The notes under the pieces are model-generated. The model did no database searches and had not been told where the DNA came from. It worked only from the letters and a program-made list of their open reading frames with translations. The position numbers and the translations under genes were made by a program. Positions 55,994 to 64,000 of a DNA stretch of 64,000 nucleotides are shown piece after piece (the stretch's first letter is position 1; every line of letters starts with the position of its first letter). Source of the stretch: an uncultured Paracoccaceae bacterium (GTDB taxonomy: Bacteria; Pseudomonadota; Alphaproteobacteria; Rhodobacterales; Rhodobacteraceae). The stretch lies in NCBI GenBank assembly GCA_947500005.1, contig CANMQJ010000011.1:1-64000 (forward strand), written 5' to 3'.

Positions 55994-56144
55994 TTGACTA
56001 GCGAAAACGCTGCATTTGCACAATGAAACCGACGCGATCAAGGAGAGGATCCCGAGCAAGTGCTCAAAAAACAGGCATCTTGTACCGGCGGATTGCCTCC
56101 CCCGACCGCGCGCCGTAAACAGGGGCGGAAAGGACGGTCCGCCA

Positions 56145-57278
56145 ATGACCACCGCCGCCATCATCCTTGCCGCCGGGCGCGGCCAACGCGCTGGCGGTGG
56201 CCTGCCCAAGCAATGGCGACCGCTCGCCGGCCGACGCGTCGCCGACTGGACGCTGGATCGCTTCCGGGCCGCAGGCATCGACCGGCTCGTACTTGTGCTT
56301 TCTCCCGATGATACCGATGCATGGGTGGAGTTTTCCGGCACTGACCTCATGCTCGCGAAGGGGGGCCTGGACCGCGCGGGTTCCGTCCGCAACGGGCTCG
56401 CCGCCTTGGCCGAAACCCGGCCCGACAAGGTTCTGATCCATGACATCGCCCGCCCCTGCACCACGGCGCGCATCATCGGCGACGTGCTGGCTGCTCTCGA
56501 TACTCACTCCGCCGCTGCGCCGGGACTCCCCTTGACAGACGCGCTCTGGCGAGGGGCGGATGGCCGCGTCACCGGCACGCAGAACCGCGACGCGCTTTTC
56601 GCCGCGCAGACGCCGCAGGGCTTTCGCTATGCAGCTATCACGACCGCCCATGCCTCTTATCAAGGCCCGGCCGCCGACGATGTCGAGGTCGCGCGCGCAG
56701 CAGGGCTTGACGTCGCCATCGTTCCGGGCGACCCCGACAACATAAAGATTACCCGGCCCGAGGATTTCGCCCGGGCCGAGCGGCTGCTAAGAGGATCCAT
56801 GGATATAAGATTGGGCAACGGATACGACGTCCACCGATTTCGCGACGGCGATCACGTGACGCTCTGCGGCGTGCGCGTCCCGCACGACCGTGCCCTGGAT
56901 GGCCATTCCGATGCCGACGTCGGTATGCACGCAATCACCGACGCGATCTATGGCGCTCTGGCCGAGGGTGATATCGGCCGCCACTTTCCGCCCTCCGATC
57001 CGCAATGGAAAGGCGCGGCAAGCGAGATCTTCCTCGCCCATGCCGCAGGTCTTGCGCGCGATCAAGGGTATGACCTTTCCAACATAGATTGCACCCTGAT
57101 CTGCGAACTCCCCAAGATTGGCCCCCATGCTGAGGCCATGCAGGCGGAGCTTGCGCGCATCTGCGGCATCGACGCGTCACGCGTTTCGGTCAAGGCCACC
57201 ACTTCGGAACGGCTCGGCTTTACCGGCCGCGGCGAAGGGATCGCAGCCATTGCCACCGCCGCGCTGGTGCGATCATGA
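56145..57278 (+). CDS. ispDF: Bifunctional IspD/IspF isoprenoid enzyme
   Basis: 377-aa fusion of the MEP pathway cytidylyltransferase (Isp[30 protein letters not shown]) and 2-C-methyl-D-erythritol 2,4-cyclodiphosphate synthase (IspF; about residue 222 on, [11 protein letters not shown] with metal ligands, [28 protein letters not shown]). Start at ATG 56145 with an AGGAC box. Overlaps pgpA by 4 bases (ATGA). The fusion is typical of alphaproteobacteria. Confidence 0.96.
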   Translation: MTTAAIILAAGRGQRAGGGLPKQWRPLAGRRVADWTLDRFRAAGIDRLVLVLSPDDTDAWVEFSGTDLMLAKGGLDRAGSVRNGLAALAETRPDKVLIHDIARPCTTARIIGDVLAALDTHSAAAPGLPLTDALWRGADGRVTGTQNRDALFAAQTPQGFRYAAITTAHASYQGPAADDVEVARAAGLDVAIVPGDPDNIKITRPEDFARAERLLRGSMDIRLGNGYDVHRFRDGDHVTLCGVRVPHDRALDGHSDADVGMHAITDAIYGALAEGDIGRHFPPSDPQWKGAASEIFLAHAAGLARDQGYDLSNIDCTLICELPKIGPHAEAMQAELARICGIDASRVSVKATTSERLGFTGRGEGIAAIATAALVRS

Positions 57279-57772
57279 AGGCCGCAACGCTGATCGGCAC
57301 CGTGGGCGGTATCGGCTATCTGCGCCCTGCCCCCGGTACATGGGGCTCGGCGGCAGCCCTGCCCATGGCATGGGCGCTGCATGAGCTGGGGGGTTTCCTG
57401 CTGCTCGCGGCCTGCACGGTGGTCGCCATCGTCGCGGGCGTCTGGGCGGCGGAGGCGATGCGCCGCGGCGGCAGCGTGCACGACCCCTCGGAATTCGTTC
57501 TGGACGAGGTAGCGGGGCAGTTCATCGCGCTCTGGGCGCTCTCTTATCCCGCCTGGGCGCATGACATCGAGATCACGGCCCTTTGGCCCGGCTGGATCGC
57601 GGCTTTCGTGCTGTTCCGGCTCTTCGACATATGGAAACCCGGTCCCGTCGGCTGGGCCGACAGGCAAAAGGGGTCTTTCGGCGTGGTCATGGATGACGTG
57701 ATCGCTGGCATCATCGCGGCATTCGGCGTCGCGCTGCTGGCCGGTTTCGCGCATGGGGTGCTGGGGCTATGA
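57275..57772 (+). CDS. pgpA: Phosphatidylglycerophosphatase A
   Basis: Membrane phosphatase making phosphatidylglycerol from its phosphate, 165 aa, about four helices. Motifs: [26 protein letters not shown] (metal-binding acidic residues) and [15 protein letters not shown]. Overlaps ispDF and cinA by 4 bases on each side, so all three are coupled. Confidence 0.95.
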   Translation: MKAATLIGTVGGIGYLRPAPGTWGSAAALPMAWALHELGGFLLLAACTVVAIVAGVWAAEAMRRGGSVHDPSEFVLDEVAGQFIALWALSYPAWAHDIEITALWPGWIAAFVLFRLFDIWKPGPVGWADRQKGSFGVVMDDVIAGIIAAFGVALLAGFAHGVLGL

Positions 57773-58251
57773 GCGTGTCCGACCTCCTAGACCGCGCCAA
57801 GCATCTCGGTGTGATGATCGCCACCGCCGAAAGCTGCACGGGCGGGATGGTCTCGGCCGCACTCACGGATATTCCCGGCTCCTCCGCCGTGGTCGAGCGC
57901 GGTTTCGTCACCTACACCAACGCCGCCAAACGCGAGATGCTCGGCGTGTCCGCAGCCACGCTCGCAGACCACGGCGCGGTCTCGGAAGAGGTCGCAGGCG
58001 AAATGGCCGAAGGCGCGCTCGACCATTCCCGCGCGCAGGTGGCCGTTTCGATCACCGGCATCGCCGGCCCCGGCGGGTCCGAGACCAAGCCCGAGGGCCG
58101 CGTCTGTTTCGGTTTGGCCGGGAAAGGCTTCGAGACCTTTACCGAAACTGTCGATTTCGGGGCCCTCGGCCGGGACGCGGTGCGTCGCGCGGCGCGCGAT
58201 CACGCCCTCTACCTGCTCGACCGCGGCCTTTCGCTGGTCGCCCGGGAATAA
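57769..58251 (+). CDS. CinA C-terminal domain protein, nicotinamide-nucleotide amidase
   Basis: 160 aa, the stand-alone C-terminal domain of CinA (PncC type), hydrolysing NMN to nicotinate mononucleotide. Conserved TAESCTGGMVSAALTDIPGSS, GFVTYTNAAKREMLGV and ITGIAGPGGSETKPEGRVCFG. Last gene of ispDF-pgpA-cinA. Confidence 0.93.
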   Translation: MSVSDLLDRAKHLGVMIATAESCTGGMVSAALTDIPGSSAVVERGFVTYTNAAKREMLGVSAATLADHGAVSEEVAGEMAEGALDHSRAQVAVSITGIAGPGGSETKPEGRVCFGLAGKGFETFTETVDFGALGRDAVRRAARDHALYLLDRGLSLVARE

Positions 58252-58303
58252 GCCGGAGGCCGCGGAAGCGAGAGACCATAGAGCATCACAGATCATCGAC
58301 GCT

Positions 58304-58462
58304 GTGAAGAAAGGTGCAACGTGGGGGCAGATCACGGATGCCGTCACGTTCGTTCCGGAACCCGTTGCAACGCCGACCTGGCTTCGGCTAGACCCAGAGA
58401 CCGAAACAAACAGGCTGGACCTCGCCATACGTGACGAGAAGGCCGATGATACGAGCAGTTGA
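58304..58462 (+). pseudogene. Short reading frame, possible 3' remnant of a lost gene
   Basis: From GTG 58304 the frame encodes 52 aa (VKKGATWGQITDAVTFVPEP... to DEKADDTSS). It reads like real protein: balanced acidic/aliphatic composition and third-position G/C. The frame stays open upstream at least to the cinA stop (protein-like EARDHRASQIIDAV) but lacks an ATG and Shine-Dalgarno. A terminator follows 40 bases after the stop, as after a genuine gene. No family recognised; it may be the tail of a truncated gene. Confidence 0.4.
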
Positions 58463-58500
58463 GCCCACCTCGGCTGCTCTGGTCCCTGCGGGGGTCTCAG

Positions 58501-58530
58501 GCGGGTCTCTTGGGGGACCCGCTTTTTTTT
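58501..58530 (+). terminator. Rho-independent terminator downstream of cinA/remnant
   Basis: Stem GCGGGTC (58501-58507) / GACCCGC (58516-58522), 8-base loop, then eight T. Confidence 0.85.
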
Positions 58531-58606
58531 CAACTGTTGCCCGGACGAGCCCTGAAACGAGTTCGGGCAAAATGAATGCTCCGAGGCGTGTGGCATCGCG
58601 ACCGGA

Positions 58607-58636
58607 CAAAAAAAGCCCCGCGGCGGTCGCGGGGCT
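58607..58636 (-). terminator. Rho-independent terminator of sodB
   Basis: Stem AGCCCCGCG (58614-58622) / CGCGGGGCT (58628-58636), 5-base loop. On the minus strand it is followed by a T run (A residues 58607-58614). It lies 28 bases past the sodB stop. Confidence 0.9.
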
Positions 58637-58663
58637 TCGTCGATCGTCCGGTCGTGACGGGAC

Positions 58664-59263
58664 TCACATGCGCGAGGCGACGTTTTCCCAGTTCACGAGG
58701 CTGTTGAGGAAGTTGTCGAGATAGGCGGGACGCTTGTTGCGGAAATCGATGTAATAGGAATGCTCCCACACATCGCAGCCCAGAAGCGCCGTCTGGTCGA
58801 AGCAGACCGGGTTCACGCCATTCTCGGTCTTGGTGACGGCGAGCGAACCATCGGCGTTCTTCACCAGCCAGGCCCAGCCCGAGCCGAACTGGCCAGCGCC
58901 GGCGGCGGCGAATTGCGACTTGAACTCGTCAACCGAGCCGAAATTCTCCGTCAGGGCCTTTTCCAGCTCACCCGGCATCTTGCTGTCGCCGGGGGTCATC
59001 ATTTCCCAGAACTGGTTATGGTTCCACAGCTGGCTGATGTTGTTGAAGATGCCCGACTGCGCCACGGCCTTGGGGTCATAAGTGCCCTTGATGATCTCCT
59101 CGAGGGACTTGCCTTCCCACTCGGTGCCGGAGATCGCCTTGTTGCCGTTGTCGACATAGGCCTTGTGGTGGATGTCGTGGTGATATTCGAGCGTTTCCTT
59201 GGACATGCCCTTGGCGGCAAGGGCGTCATGTGCATAAGGAAGGTCGGGAAGTTCAAAAGCCAT
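58664..59263 (-). CDS. sodB: Superoxide dismutase (Fe-type)
   Basis: 199-aa cytoplasmic Fe/Mn superoxide dismutase (no signal peptide). Metal ligands are in YHHDIHHKAYVD, FNNISQLWNHNQFW and DVWEHSYYIDFRN. The Gln in NNISQLWNH, where Mn enzymes have Gly, points to the iron type. A monocistronic unit with its own terminator. Confidence 0.95.
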   Translation of the reverse strand: MAFELPDLPYAHDALAAKGMSKETLEYHHDIHHKAYVDNGNKAISGTEWEGKSLEEIIKGTYDPKAVAQSGIFNNISQLWNHNQFWEMMTPGDSKMPGELEKALTENFGSVDEFKSQFAAAGAGQFGSGWAWLVKNADGSLAVTKTENGVNPVCFDQTALLGCDVWEHSYYIDFRNKRPAYLDNFLNSLVNWENVASRM

Positions 59264-59367
59264 GTTGGGCCCCCTGTTCGAATTCGTGTTGCGGTTCCTT
59301 CGGGTTACATGCGACCCGACCGCGCCGAGGTCAAGGCTTGTTCGGAAAATGCGAGGGGAGATCGCTC

Positions 59368-60120
59368 ATGCTGACCACGCTGCGCAAGGCGGCCTATCGT
59401 GTCCGCGGGCATTGTTCCACGACATTGGGGGGCCTGCCGTTTCGCGGCGATCCCTATCATTCCAAGTTCTGGCGAAAGGCCGCTGCGGGCGGTTGGGAAC
59501 CAGAAACCTTCGCTGTGCTGGAGCGGCACCTTTCGGCAGACCGGGACTATCTCGATATCGGGGCATGGATCGGCCCCACGGTGTTGTTCGGCGCGCGGCG
59601 GGCGCGGCATGTGTGGTGTTTCGAGCCCGATCCGGTGGCGTTCCGGCACCTGGCCTGGAATATCGAGTTGAACGGCTTGCAAAACGTTTCGGCCTTTGCC
59701 GCGGCTCTGTCTGACCGCACAGGCGTCGCGCGGATGGCAAGCCTCGGCGGCGAAGCAGGGGATTCGATGACCTCGCTTCTGGCCGATGGCGCGCATGGGC
59801 ATGACGTCCCGACGCTGGGCTGGGAGGATTTCGCGCGCGCGGTAGACCTCTCGGGCGTGGCGCTGGTGAAGATGGATATCGAAGGGGCCGAGTTCTCGGT
59901 CCTGCCCGCCCTGCTGGACTGGCTGAGAGAGCACCGCCCGGTGCTCTATCTCTCGACCCACGCGCCCTTCCTGCGAGAGGCCGAGCGCACGGCGGCGATG
60001 GCGGGACTGGCCGAGGCGCTGTCCTTCTACGGCAGCATCACCGATGAGGCGGGCCGCCCGGCGCGCCTGACCGATCCCGAGGCTGCCACTCGGTTCCGCA
60101 GCTTCGTGTTTTCGGGCTAG
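59368..60120 (+). CDS. FkbM-family methyltransferase
   Basis: 250 aa, start at ATG 59368 (MLTTLRKAAYRVRGH) behind AGGGGAG. SAM-binding fold with YLDIGAWIGPTVLFGA, an acidic residue ending the second strand (VWCFEPDPVAFRHL), and the FkbM-typical KMDIEGAEFSVLPALLDWL. Such enzymes O-methylate sugars or small metabolites; the acceptor is unknown. Divergent from sodB; convergent with the next gene (3-base gap). Confidence 0.87.
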   Translation: MLTTLRKAAYRVRGHCSTTLGGLPFRGDPYHSKFWRKAAAGGWEPETFAVLERHLSADRDYLDIGAWIGPTVLFGARRARHVWCFEPDPVAFRHLAWNIELNGLQNVSAFAAALSDRTGVARMASLGGEAGDSMTSLLADGAHGHDVPTLGWEDFARAVDLSGVALVKMDIEGAEFSVLPALLDWLREHRPVLYLSTHAPFLREAERTAAMAGLAEALSFYGSITDEAGRPARLTDPEAATRFRSFVFSG

Positions 60121-60123
60121 CCG

Positions 60124-60546
60124 TCAGGGCAAGTCCGGGGCGGCTTGGCGCGTACATTTGGCCGCGCCGAAGGGGTCGGTATCGGAATCTCCGACCTTTG
60201 CCCTGATCTGGGCCGTCCCGCGCCGGGCGTCGATCCGCACCCGGTATGCCACTGCCACCTCGGCGTTTCGCCGCGTCTTCAGAACAAGGTTCCAGTGGGC
60301 GGCATAGGCGTGTCGCCCCGGCTGTTCCAGCGCCGCGATTACGGGCGAGCCGTCATTCGCATGCTGCGTGAGTTTATCGACGATCGCGAAGATGGCCTTG
60401 TCTTCATAGACGACATAGTACGCTGTTTCGGGAATCCAGCCGCCGCGCCCGCGCGAGTGATAGGTGCATTCGAACATAAAACTATCTGCCTGCGCCACCG
60501 TGCTGGTGGCAAGCAGGACCAGACCCGCAAACAGGTTAGAACGCAT
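60124..60546 (-). CDS. Secreted protein of unknown function
   Basis: 140 aa from ATG 60546 (MRSNLFAGLVLLATSTVAQA, signal peptide); upstream in-frame extension lacks signal character. Mature part contains two cysteines (FECTYHSRG; AAKCTRQ) and a beta-rich middle (TAYYVVYEDKAIFAIVD, VAVAYRVRIDARRGTAQIRAKVG). No family recognised. Lies downstream of soxG on the same strand, 86 bases away. Confidence 0.7.
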   Translation of the reverse strand: MRSNLFAGLVLLATSTVAQADSFMFECTYHSRGRGGWIPETAYYVVYEDKAIFAIVDKLTQHANDGSPVIAALEQPGRHAYAAHWNLVLKTRRNAEVAVAYRVRIDARRGTAQIRAKVGDSDTDPFGAAKCTRQAAPDLP

Positions 60547-60632
60547 GACCCCTCCCTCGCCAACTCTTTCAATGGTAGAGTGACGCGGGAGTACATACAA
60601 CCCGGCCTCGGCGGACGAGACCGGGTTATATG

Positions 60633-61202
60633 TCAAGCGTAGTACTTTACCGCGCTGCCGGGCTGCGCGGCGGCCTTGAGCAGCTTGAAGACGTAATCGG
60701 CCGTCGAGCGGAAACAGATGATGCGGAAGCTCTCGGCATCGTCCATCCAGAACGCCGCCGAGACCTGCGCCATGCGGGACCGCCTGATGTGACCCGGCTC
60801 GAACGCGCCGGGCGCGAAATCGACCGGGGCGAGCTTGCCCATCACCTCGCGTGCTGGTGATCCGCTGACGCGGAAAAGCGCGCGCGCGTCCGAGACGTTC
60901 ACGGCAAGCGCGTGTTCGCCCCTCAGCGTCTCGGCAAGCGAGGCACAGGTCTCATCCGCCCGGGCATGTGGCACCAAAAGCAGCAACTCGTCCGGGGACA
61001 TCCAGATCGCGCCTGTATCGCCTTCGACCTTGACCTCGCGCTGGCCGGGCATCCCCTGCCCGACCGCGTCCTTGACCGCCTTGGACATCCCCTCGGACCC
61101 GAGATCGCCGCGCAGGGTGATCATGCCCTGCAACCCGCATTCCTCGACCCGGGCGATGCCGTCGAAACTGGCGTTGTTCAATGCGCTTTTCGCGTCAGAC
61201 AT
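60633..61202 (-). CDS. soxG: Sarcosine oxidase subunit gamma
   Basis: Small subunit of heterotetrameric sarcosine oxidase, 189 aa, GcvT-like fold (IWMSPDELLLLVPHARA, DARALFRVSGSPAREVMGKLAPVD, FRSTADYVFKLLKAA). ATG 61202 overlaps the soxA stop by 8 bases. Function: oxidative demethylation of sarcosine to glycine and 5,10-methylene-tetrahydrofolate, final step of betaine breakdown. Confidence 0.93.
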   Translation of the reverse strand: MSDAKSALNNASFDGIARVEECGLQGMITLRGDLGSEGMSKAVKDAVGQGMPGQREVKVEGDTGAIWMSPDELLLLVPHARADETCASLAETLRGEHALAVNVSDARALFRVSGSPAREVMGKLAPVDFAPGAFEPGHIRRSRMAQVSAAFWMDDAESFRIICFRSTADYVFKLLKAAAQPGSAVKYYA

Positions 61203-64000
61203 TCTGCTTTTCCCCCTTCGGGTCGTAGAAGACAGGCTCCACGATCTTGGCCTTGTAGGTCTTGCCGTCGGTACCGGGGAGCTCCAGCACCTCGCCCATG
61301 CGGTCGGGGCCGTGTTTCACCAGGCCCATCGCGATACCCCGATCGAGATTGGCCGAGTAATAGGTCGAGGTCACACGGCCGATCGTATTGCGTTGACCGT
61401 TGGCGTTCACGCCCTCGCCCACGGCATAGGCACCATCGGGCAGAACCGATCCATCCACAGTCTCGAGACCGACCAGTTTCCAGCGGTCGGGGTCGGTCAT
61501 GTGGGGGCGTTCCTGCGCGCGCTTGCCCAGGTAGTCGTCCTTCTTCTTGGAGATCGCCCAGTTCAGGCCCAGATCCTGCGGGATCACCGTGCCGTCGGTC
61601 TCGTCCCCGATCATGATGAAGCCTTTTTCCGCGCGCAGGATGTGCAGGCACTCGGTGCCATAGGGCATCACGCCGAACTCCTGCCCGGCCTTCATCAACG
61701 CGTCCCAGAACGCCTGCCCCTGGCTGGCGGGCACCGCGATCTCGAAGCTCAACTCGCCCGAGAAGGAGATACGGTAGGCACGCGCATCGAAATCGCCGAT
61801 CTTGCCATCGGCCCATTCCATGAAGCCAAGGGCCGCGGCGCCGAGATCCATGCCGCCCAGCTTTTCCAGCACCTTGCGGGCGTTCGGGCCGACCACGGCG
61901 ACCTGGGCATATTGCTCGGTCACGTTGGCGACGTACACTTTCCAGTCCCACCATTCGGTCTGGAGCCATTCCTCCATGTGGGCATGGATGCGTTCGGCCC
62001 CGCCGGTGGTGGTGTGGCAAAGCCAGGTGTCATCGTCGATCCGGGCCACGACGCCGTCGTCGATGAGGAAACCGTTTTCCGAGCACATCAGGCCGTAGCG
62101 GCATTTGCCGACCTTCAGCGTCGACATCATGTTGGTGTAGAGCATGTCGAGGAAGCGACCCGCATCGGGCCCCTTCACGATGATCTTGCCCAGCGTCGAA
62201 GCGTCGAGCAGGCCGAGATTGTCGCGGGTGTTCTTCACCTCGCGGTTCACCGCGTCATGCGTGCTCTCACCCGGCCGCTTGTAGGTATAGGGACGGCGCC
62301 AATGGCCGACCGGCTCCCACTCTGCGCCGTTCTTTGCATGCCAGTCATGCATCGGTGTGCGCCGGATCGGCTGAAAGATCTCGCCGCGCGCCTCGCCCGC
62401 GATGGAGGCAAGGGAAATTGGCGTGTAGGGCGGGCGGAACGTGGTGGTGCCGACGCGCGGTATTTCTTCACCCAAAGCGTCAGCAAGGATGGCCAGACCG
62501 TTGATATTGCTCAACTTTCCCTGATCCGTCGCCATGCCAAGCGTGGTGTAGCGCTTGGTATGCTCGACGCTTTCATAACCCTCCTGCGCAGCGAGGCGCA
62601 CGTCGGAGACCTTGACGTCGTTCTGGAAATCGAGCCAGGCCTTCATGCGCAGCTGCTTGTCGGCATTGGCGGGCATGAGCCAGACAGGCTTCATCGGCGC
62701 CTCGGTCTCGGTCTCTCCCTTGGGCGCCTCGGACGTGTCGGGGGCGAAGCCAGCGGCCAGCGCCGCCGCCTCACCCTGCACCTGAGCATCGCGCAGCACG
62801 GTGGAGAGGTCCAGCGGACCGTTGGCGGTTCCGGCGGCCCGAACGAAACCATAACCATCCGCACCCAGCGGCGGGCGGTCGGGATCGGGGCGGAAATGGG
62901 CCTGCGCCTCGTCCCAGATCAGCTTGCCGCCGCAATGGGACCACAGGTGCACGACCGGCGACCAACCGCCCGACATGGCGACGGCATCGACCTCGATCTC
63001 CTCGCGCGCGCCGCCGACGCCATCCTGGTTGCAGATCGCGACAGTCTTGACGCGCTTGCCGCCCTTGACCTTTGCGATGCCCTTGCCCGGATCGACACGG
63101 ATACCCAGTTCGCGTGCACGGTCGGCGAGCGGCCCGGCAGAGTTGCGGGCGTCGAGGATGCGAAGCACCTTGACCCCGGCCTCATGCAGCGTGATTGCGG
63201 TGCGATAAGCATCATCATTGTTGGTCACGACCAGCACGCGCTGGCCCGGAGTCACGCCCCAGTTCACGACGTAGTCGCGCATGGCCGAGGCGAGCATGAC
63301 GCCCGGCACGTCGTTGCCGGCAAAGGAGAGCGGCCGTTCGATCGCGCCCGTTGCGGTGACGATCTGCTTGGCACGGATCCGCCAGAGGCGGTGGCGAGGG
63401 CCTTGCGTGCCGGGGATATGATCGGTCAGACGCTCATATCCCAGAGCATAGCCATGGTCGTAGACGCCTGCCCCCATGCAGCGCAGACGCAGGGTGACGT
63501 TCTCCATGGCTTGCAGCTCGGCGACGAGATCGTCCACGGCTTTATCCACAGGCTTGCCATCGACCGTGCCGCCATCAACCGGCGCGCGGCCGCCCCAATG
63601 AACGGTCTGCTCCATCAGCAGCACCTTGGCCCCCGACCGAGCCGCCGCGCGCGCGGCCAGAAGGCCCGCGATCCCGCCGCCGATCACCAGGATATCGGTG
63701 AAGGCATAGAAATGCTCGTAGGTGTCGGCGTCCCGCGCCTCCTTGTCCGGCGCCTTGCCCAGGCCCGCGGACTGGCGGATGAAGGGCTCGTAAACATGCT
63801 TCCAGAAAGGCTGCGGGTGGATGAAGGTCTTGTAGTAGAAACCCGCCGGCAGGAACCGCGCCATCGCCGTGTTCACAGCGCCGATGTCGAAATCGAGATT
63901 CGGCCAGTGGTTCTGCGAGATCGCCTTGAGCCCGTCGAAAAGCTCGGTCGTGGTGGCGCGCTGGTTCGGCTCGAACCGGCTGCCCTCACCCAGGCCGACA
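61195..64000 (-). CDS. soxA: Sarcosine oxidase subunit alpha (N-terminus outside window)
   Basis: Large subunit; at least 935 residues are visible and the frame is open to the window edge (GLGEGSRFEPNQRATTTELF at the edge), so the start lies beyond 64000. FAD/NAD-binding module with DILVIGGGIAGLLAARAAARS, a second Rossmann (GQRVLVVTNNDDAYRTA), then a C-terminal tetrahydrofolate-binding aminomethyltransferase domain (about the last 380 residues, with CRYGLMCSENGFLIDDGVVAR and KGFIMIGDETDGTV). The usual order soxB-soxD-soxA-soxG implies soxB and soxD just outside. Confidence 0.95.
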   Translation of the reverse strand, partial: VGLGEGSRFEPNQRATTTELFDGLKAISQNHWPNLDFDIGAVNTAMARFLPAGFYYKTFIHPQPFWKHVYEPFIRQSAGLGKAPDKEARDADTYEHFYAFTDILVIGGGIAGLLAARAAARSGAKVLLMEQTVHWGGRAPVDGGTVDGKPVDKAVDDLVAELQAMENVTLRLRCMGAGVYDHGYALGYERLTDHIPGTQGPRHRLWRIRAKQIVTATGAIERPLSFAGNDVPGVMLASAMRDYVVNWGVTPGQRVLVVTNNDDAYRTAITLHEAGVKVLRILDARNSAGPLADRARELGIRVDPGKGIAKVKGGKRVKTVAICNQDGVGGAREEIEVDAVAMSGGWSPVVHLWSHCGGKLIWDEAQAHFRPDPDRPPLGADGYGFVRAAGTANGPLDLSTVLRDAQVQGEAAALAAGFAPDTSEAPKGETETEAPMKPVWLMPANADKQLRMKAWLDFQNDVKVSDVRLAAQEGYESVEHTKRYTTLGMATDQGKLSNINGLAILADALGEEIPRVGTTTFRPPYTPISLASIAGEARGEIFQPIRRTPMHDWHAKNGAEWEPVGHWRRPYTYKRPGESTHDAVNREVKNTRDNLGLLDASTLGKIIVKGPDAGRFLDMLYTNMMSTLKVGKCRYGLMCSENGFLIDDGVVARIDDDTWLCHTTTGGAERIHAHMEEWLQTEWWDWKVYVANVTEQYAQVAVVGPNARKVLEKLGGMDLGAAALGFMEWADGKIGDFDARAYRISFSGELSFEIAVPASQGQAFWDALMKAGQEFGVMPYGTECLHILRAEKGFIMIGDETDGTVIPQDLGLNWAISKKKDDYLGKRAQERPHMTDPDRWKLVGLETVDGSVLPDGAYAVGEGVNANGQRNTIGRVTSTYYSANLDRGIAMGLVKHGPDRMGEVLELPGTDGKTYKAKIVEPVFYDPKGEKQNV

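Larger units (their letters stand above)
58252..58663. other. Intergenic region between cinA and sodB
   Basis: 412 bases without a full gene. It holds a possible coding remnant (58304-58462), a plus-strand terminator (58501-58530), about 75 bases with nothing recognised and the sodB terminator (58607-58636). Confidence 0.7.

Noticed and set aside
1..64000. tRNA, rRNA or CRISPR loci
   Set aside because: Intergenic regions were read for cloverleaf-like segments and regularly spaced repeats; none was seen by eye.

Overview
The window reads as chromosome from a Rhodobacteraceae (roseobacter-type) alphaproteobacterium. The base composition is GC-rich and coding density is high. Gene orders match that group: dusB-ntrB-ntrC-ntrY-ntrX with trkA-trkH-hfq-hflX, purL-bolA-grxD, and argC-ccmE-ccmF-ccmH. 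Other markers are a fused ispDF, a DUF1476 zeta-type ATPase inhibitor, an Asp-type hemB, an ectoine hydroxylase and heterotetrameric sarcosine oxidase genes. No rRNA, tRNA, CRISPR array or prophage was seen.

Layout. 1-1.4 kb: 3' part of an IS66 element. 1.6-8 kb (minus): rne, then the two-component pair dctB-dctD. 8-10.8 kb (minus): purC-purS-[alcohol dehydrogenase]-purQ. 11-12.5 kb (plus): zeta subunit and betaine-homocysteine methyltransferase. 12.5-20.4 kb (minus): acyltransferase, murI, argC, ccmE, a phage-type endolysin/holin cassette, ccmF, ccmH and a PaaG-like hydratase. 20.5-25.3 kb: a fused indolepyruvate oxidoreductase diverging from an LsrB/VtlR-type LysR regulator, followed by a probable AbcR-like small RNA. 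25.3-29.3 kb (plus): MscS channel, outer-membrane barrel and a small secreted protein. 29.4-32.8 kb (plus): purL, bolA, a small membrane protein, grxD. 32.9-36.9 kb (minus): a membrane protein and mfd. 37-43.6 kb (plus): ectD, hemB, a YSC84 lipoprotein, a penicillin-acylase-family hydrolase, a cation/proton antiporter. 43.6-56 kb (minus): the dusB-ntr-trk-hfq-hflX cluster, interrupted by one opposite-strand lipoprotein gene. 56-58.3 kb (plus): ispDF-pgpA-cinA, overlapping. 58.3-64 kb: a gene remnant, sodB, an FkbM-type methyltransferase, a secreted protein, soxG and the 3' part of soxA.

Functional themes are central metabolism (purines, tetrapyrrole, isoprenoid, cytochrome c maturation), osmotic and ion homeostasis (MscS, EctD, TrkAH, antiporter, betaine use via Bmt and sarcosine oxidase), and nitrogen/C4-dicarboxylate signalling.

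The most notable observations follow. (1) The endolysin/holin pair inside the cytochrome c maturation genes resembles the remote lysis genes that release gene transfer agents. The endolysin Shine-Dalgarno lies in the 3' arm of a perfect 9-bp hairpin. (2) All three NtrC-type regulators lack the sigma54-contacting GAFTGA loop. (3) An unannotated small RNA with a strong terminator sits directly downstream of the LsrB/VtlR regulator. (4) An alcohol dehydrogenase gene is embedded between purS and purQ. (5) An MscS channel is paired with an outer-membrane barrel.
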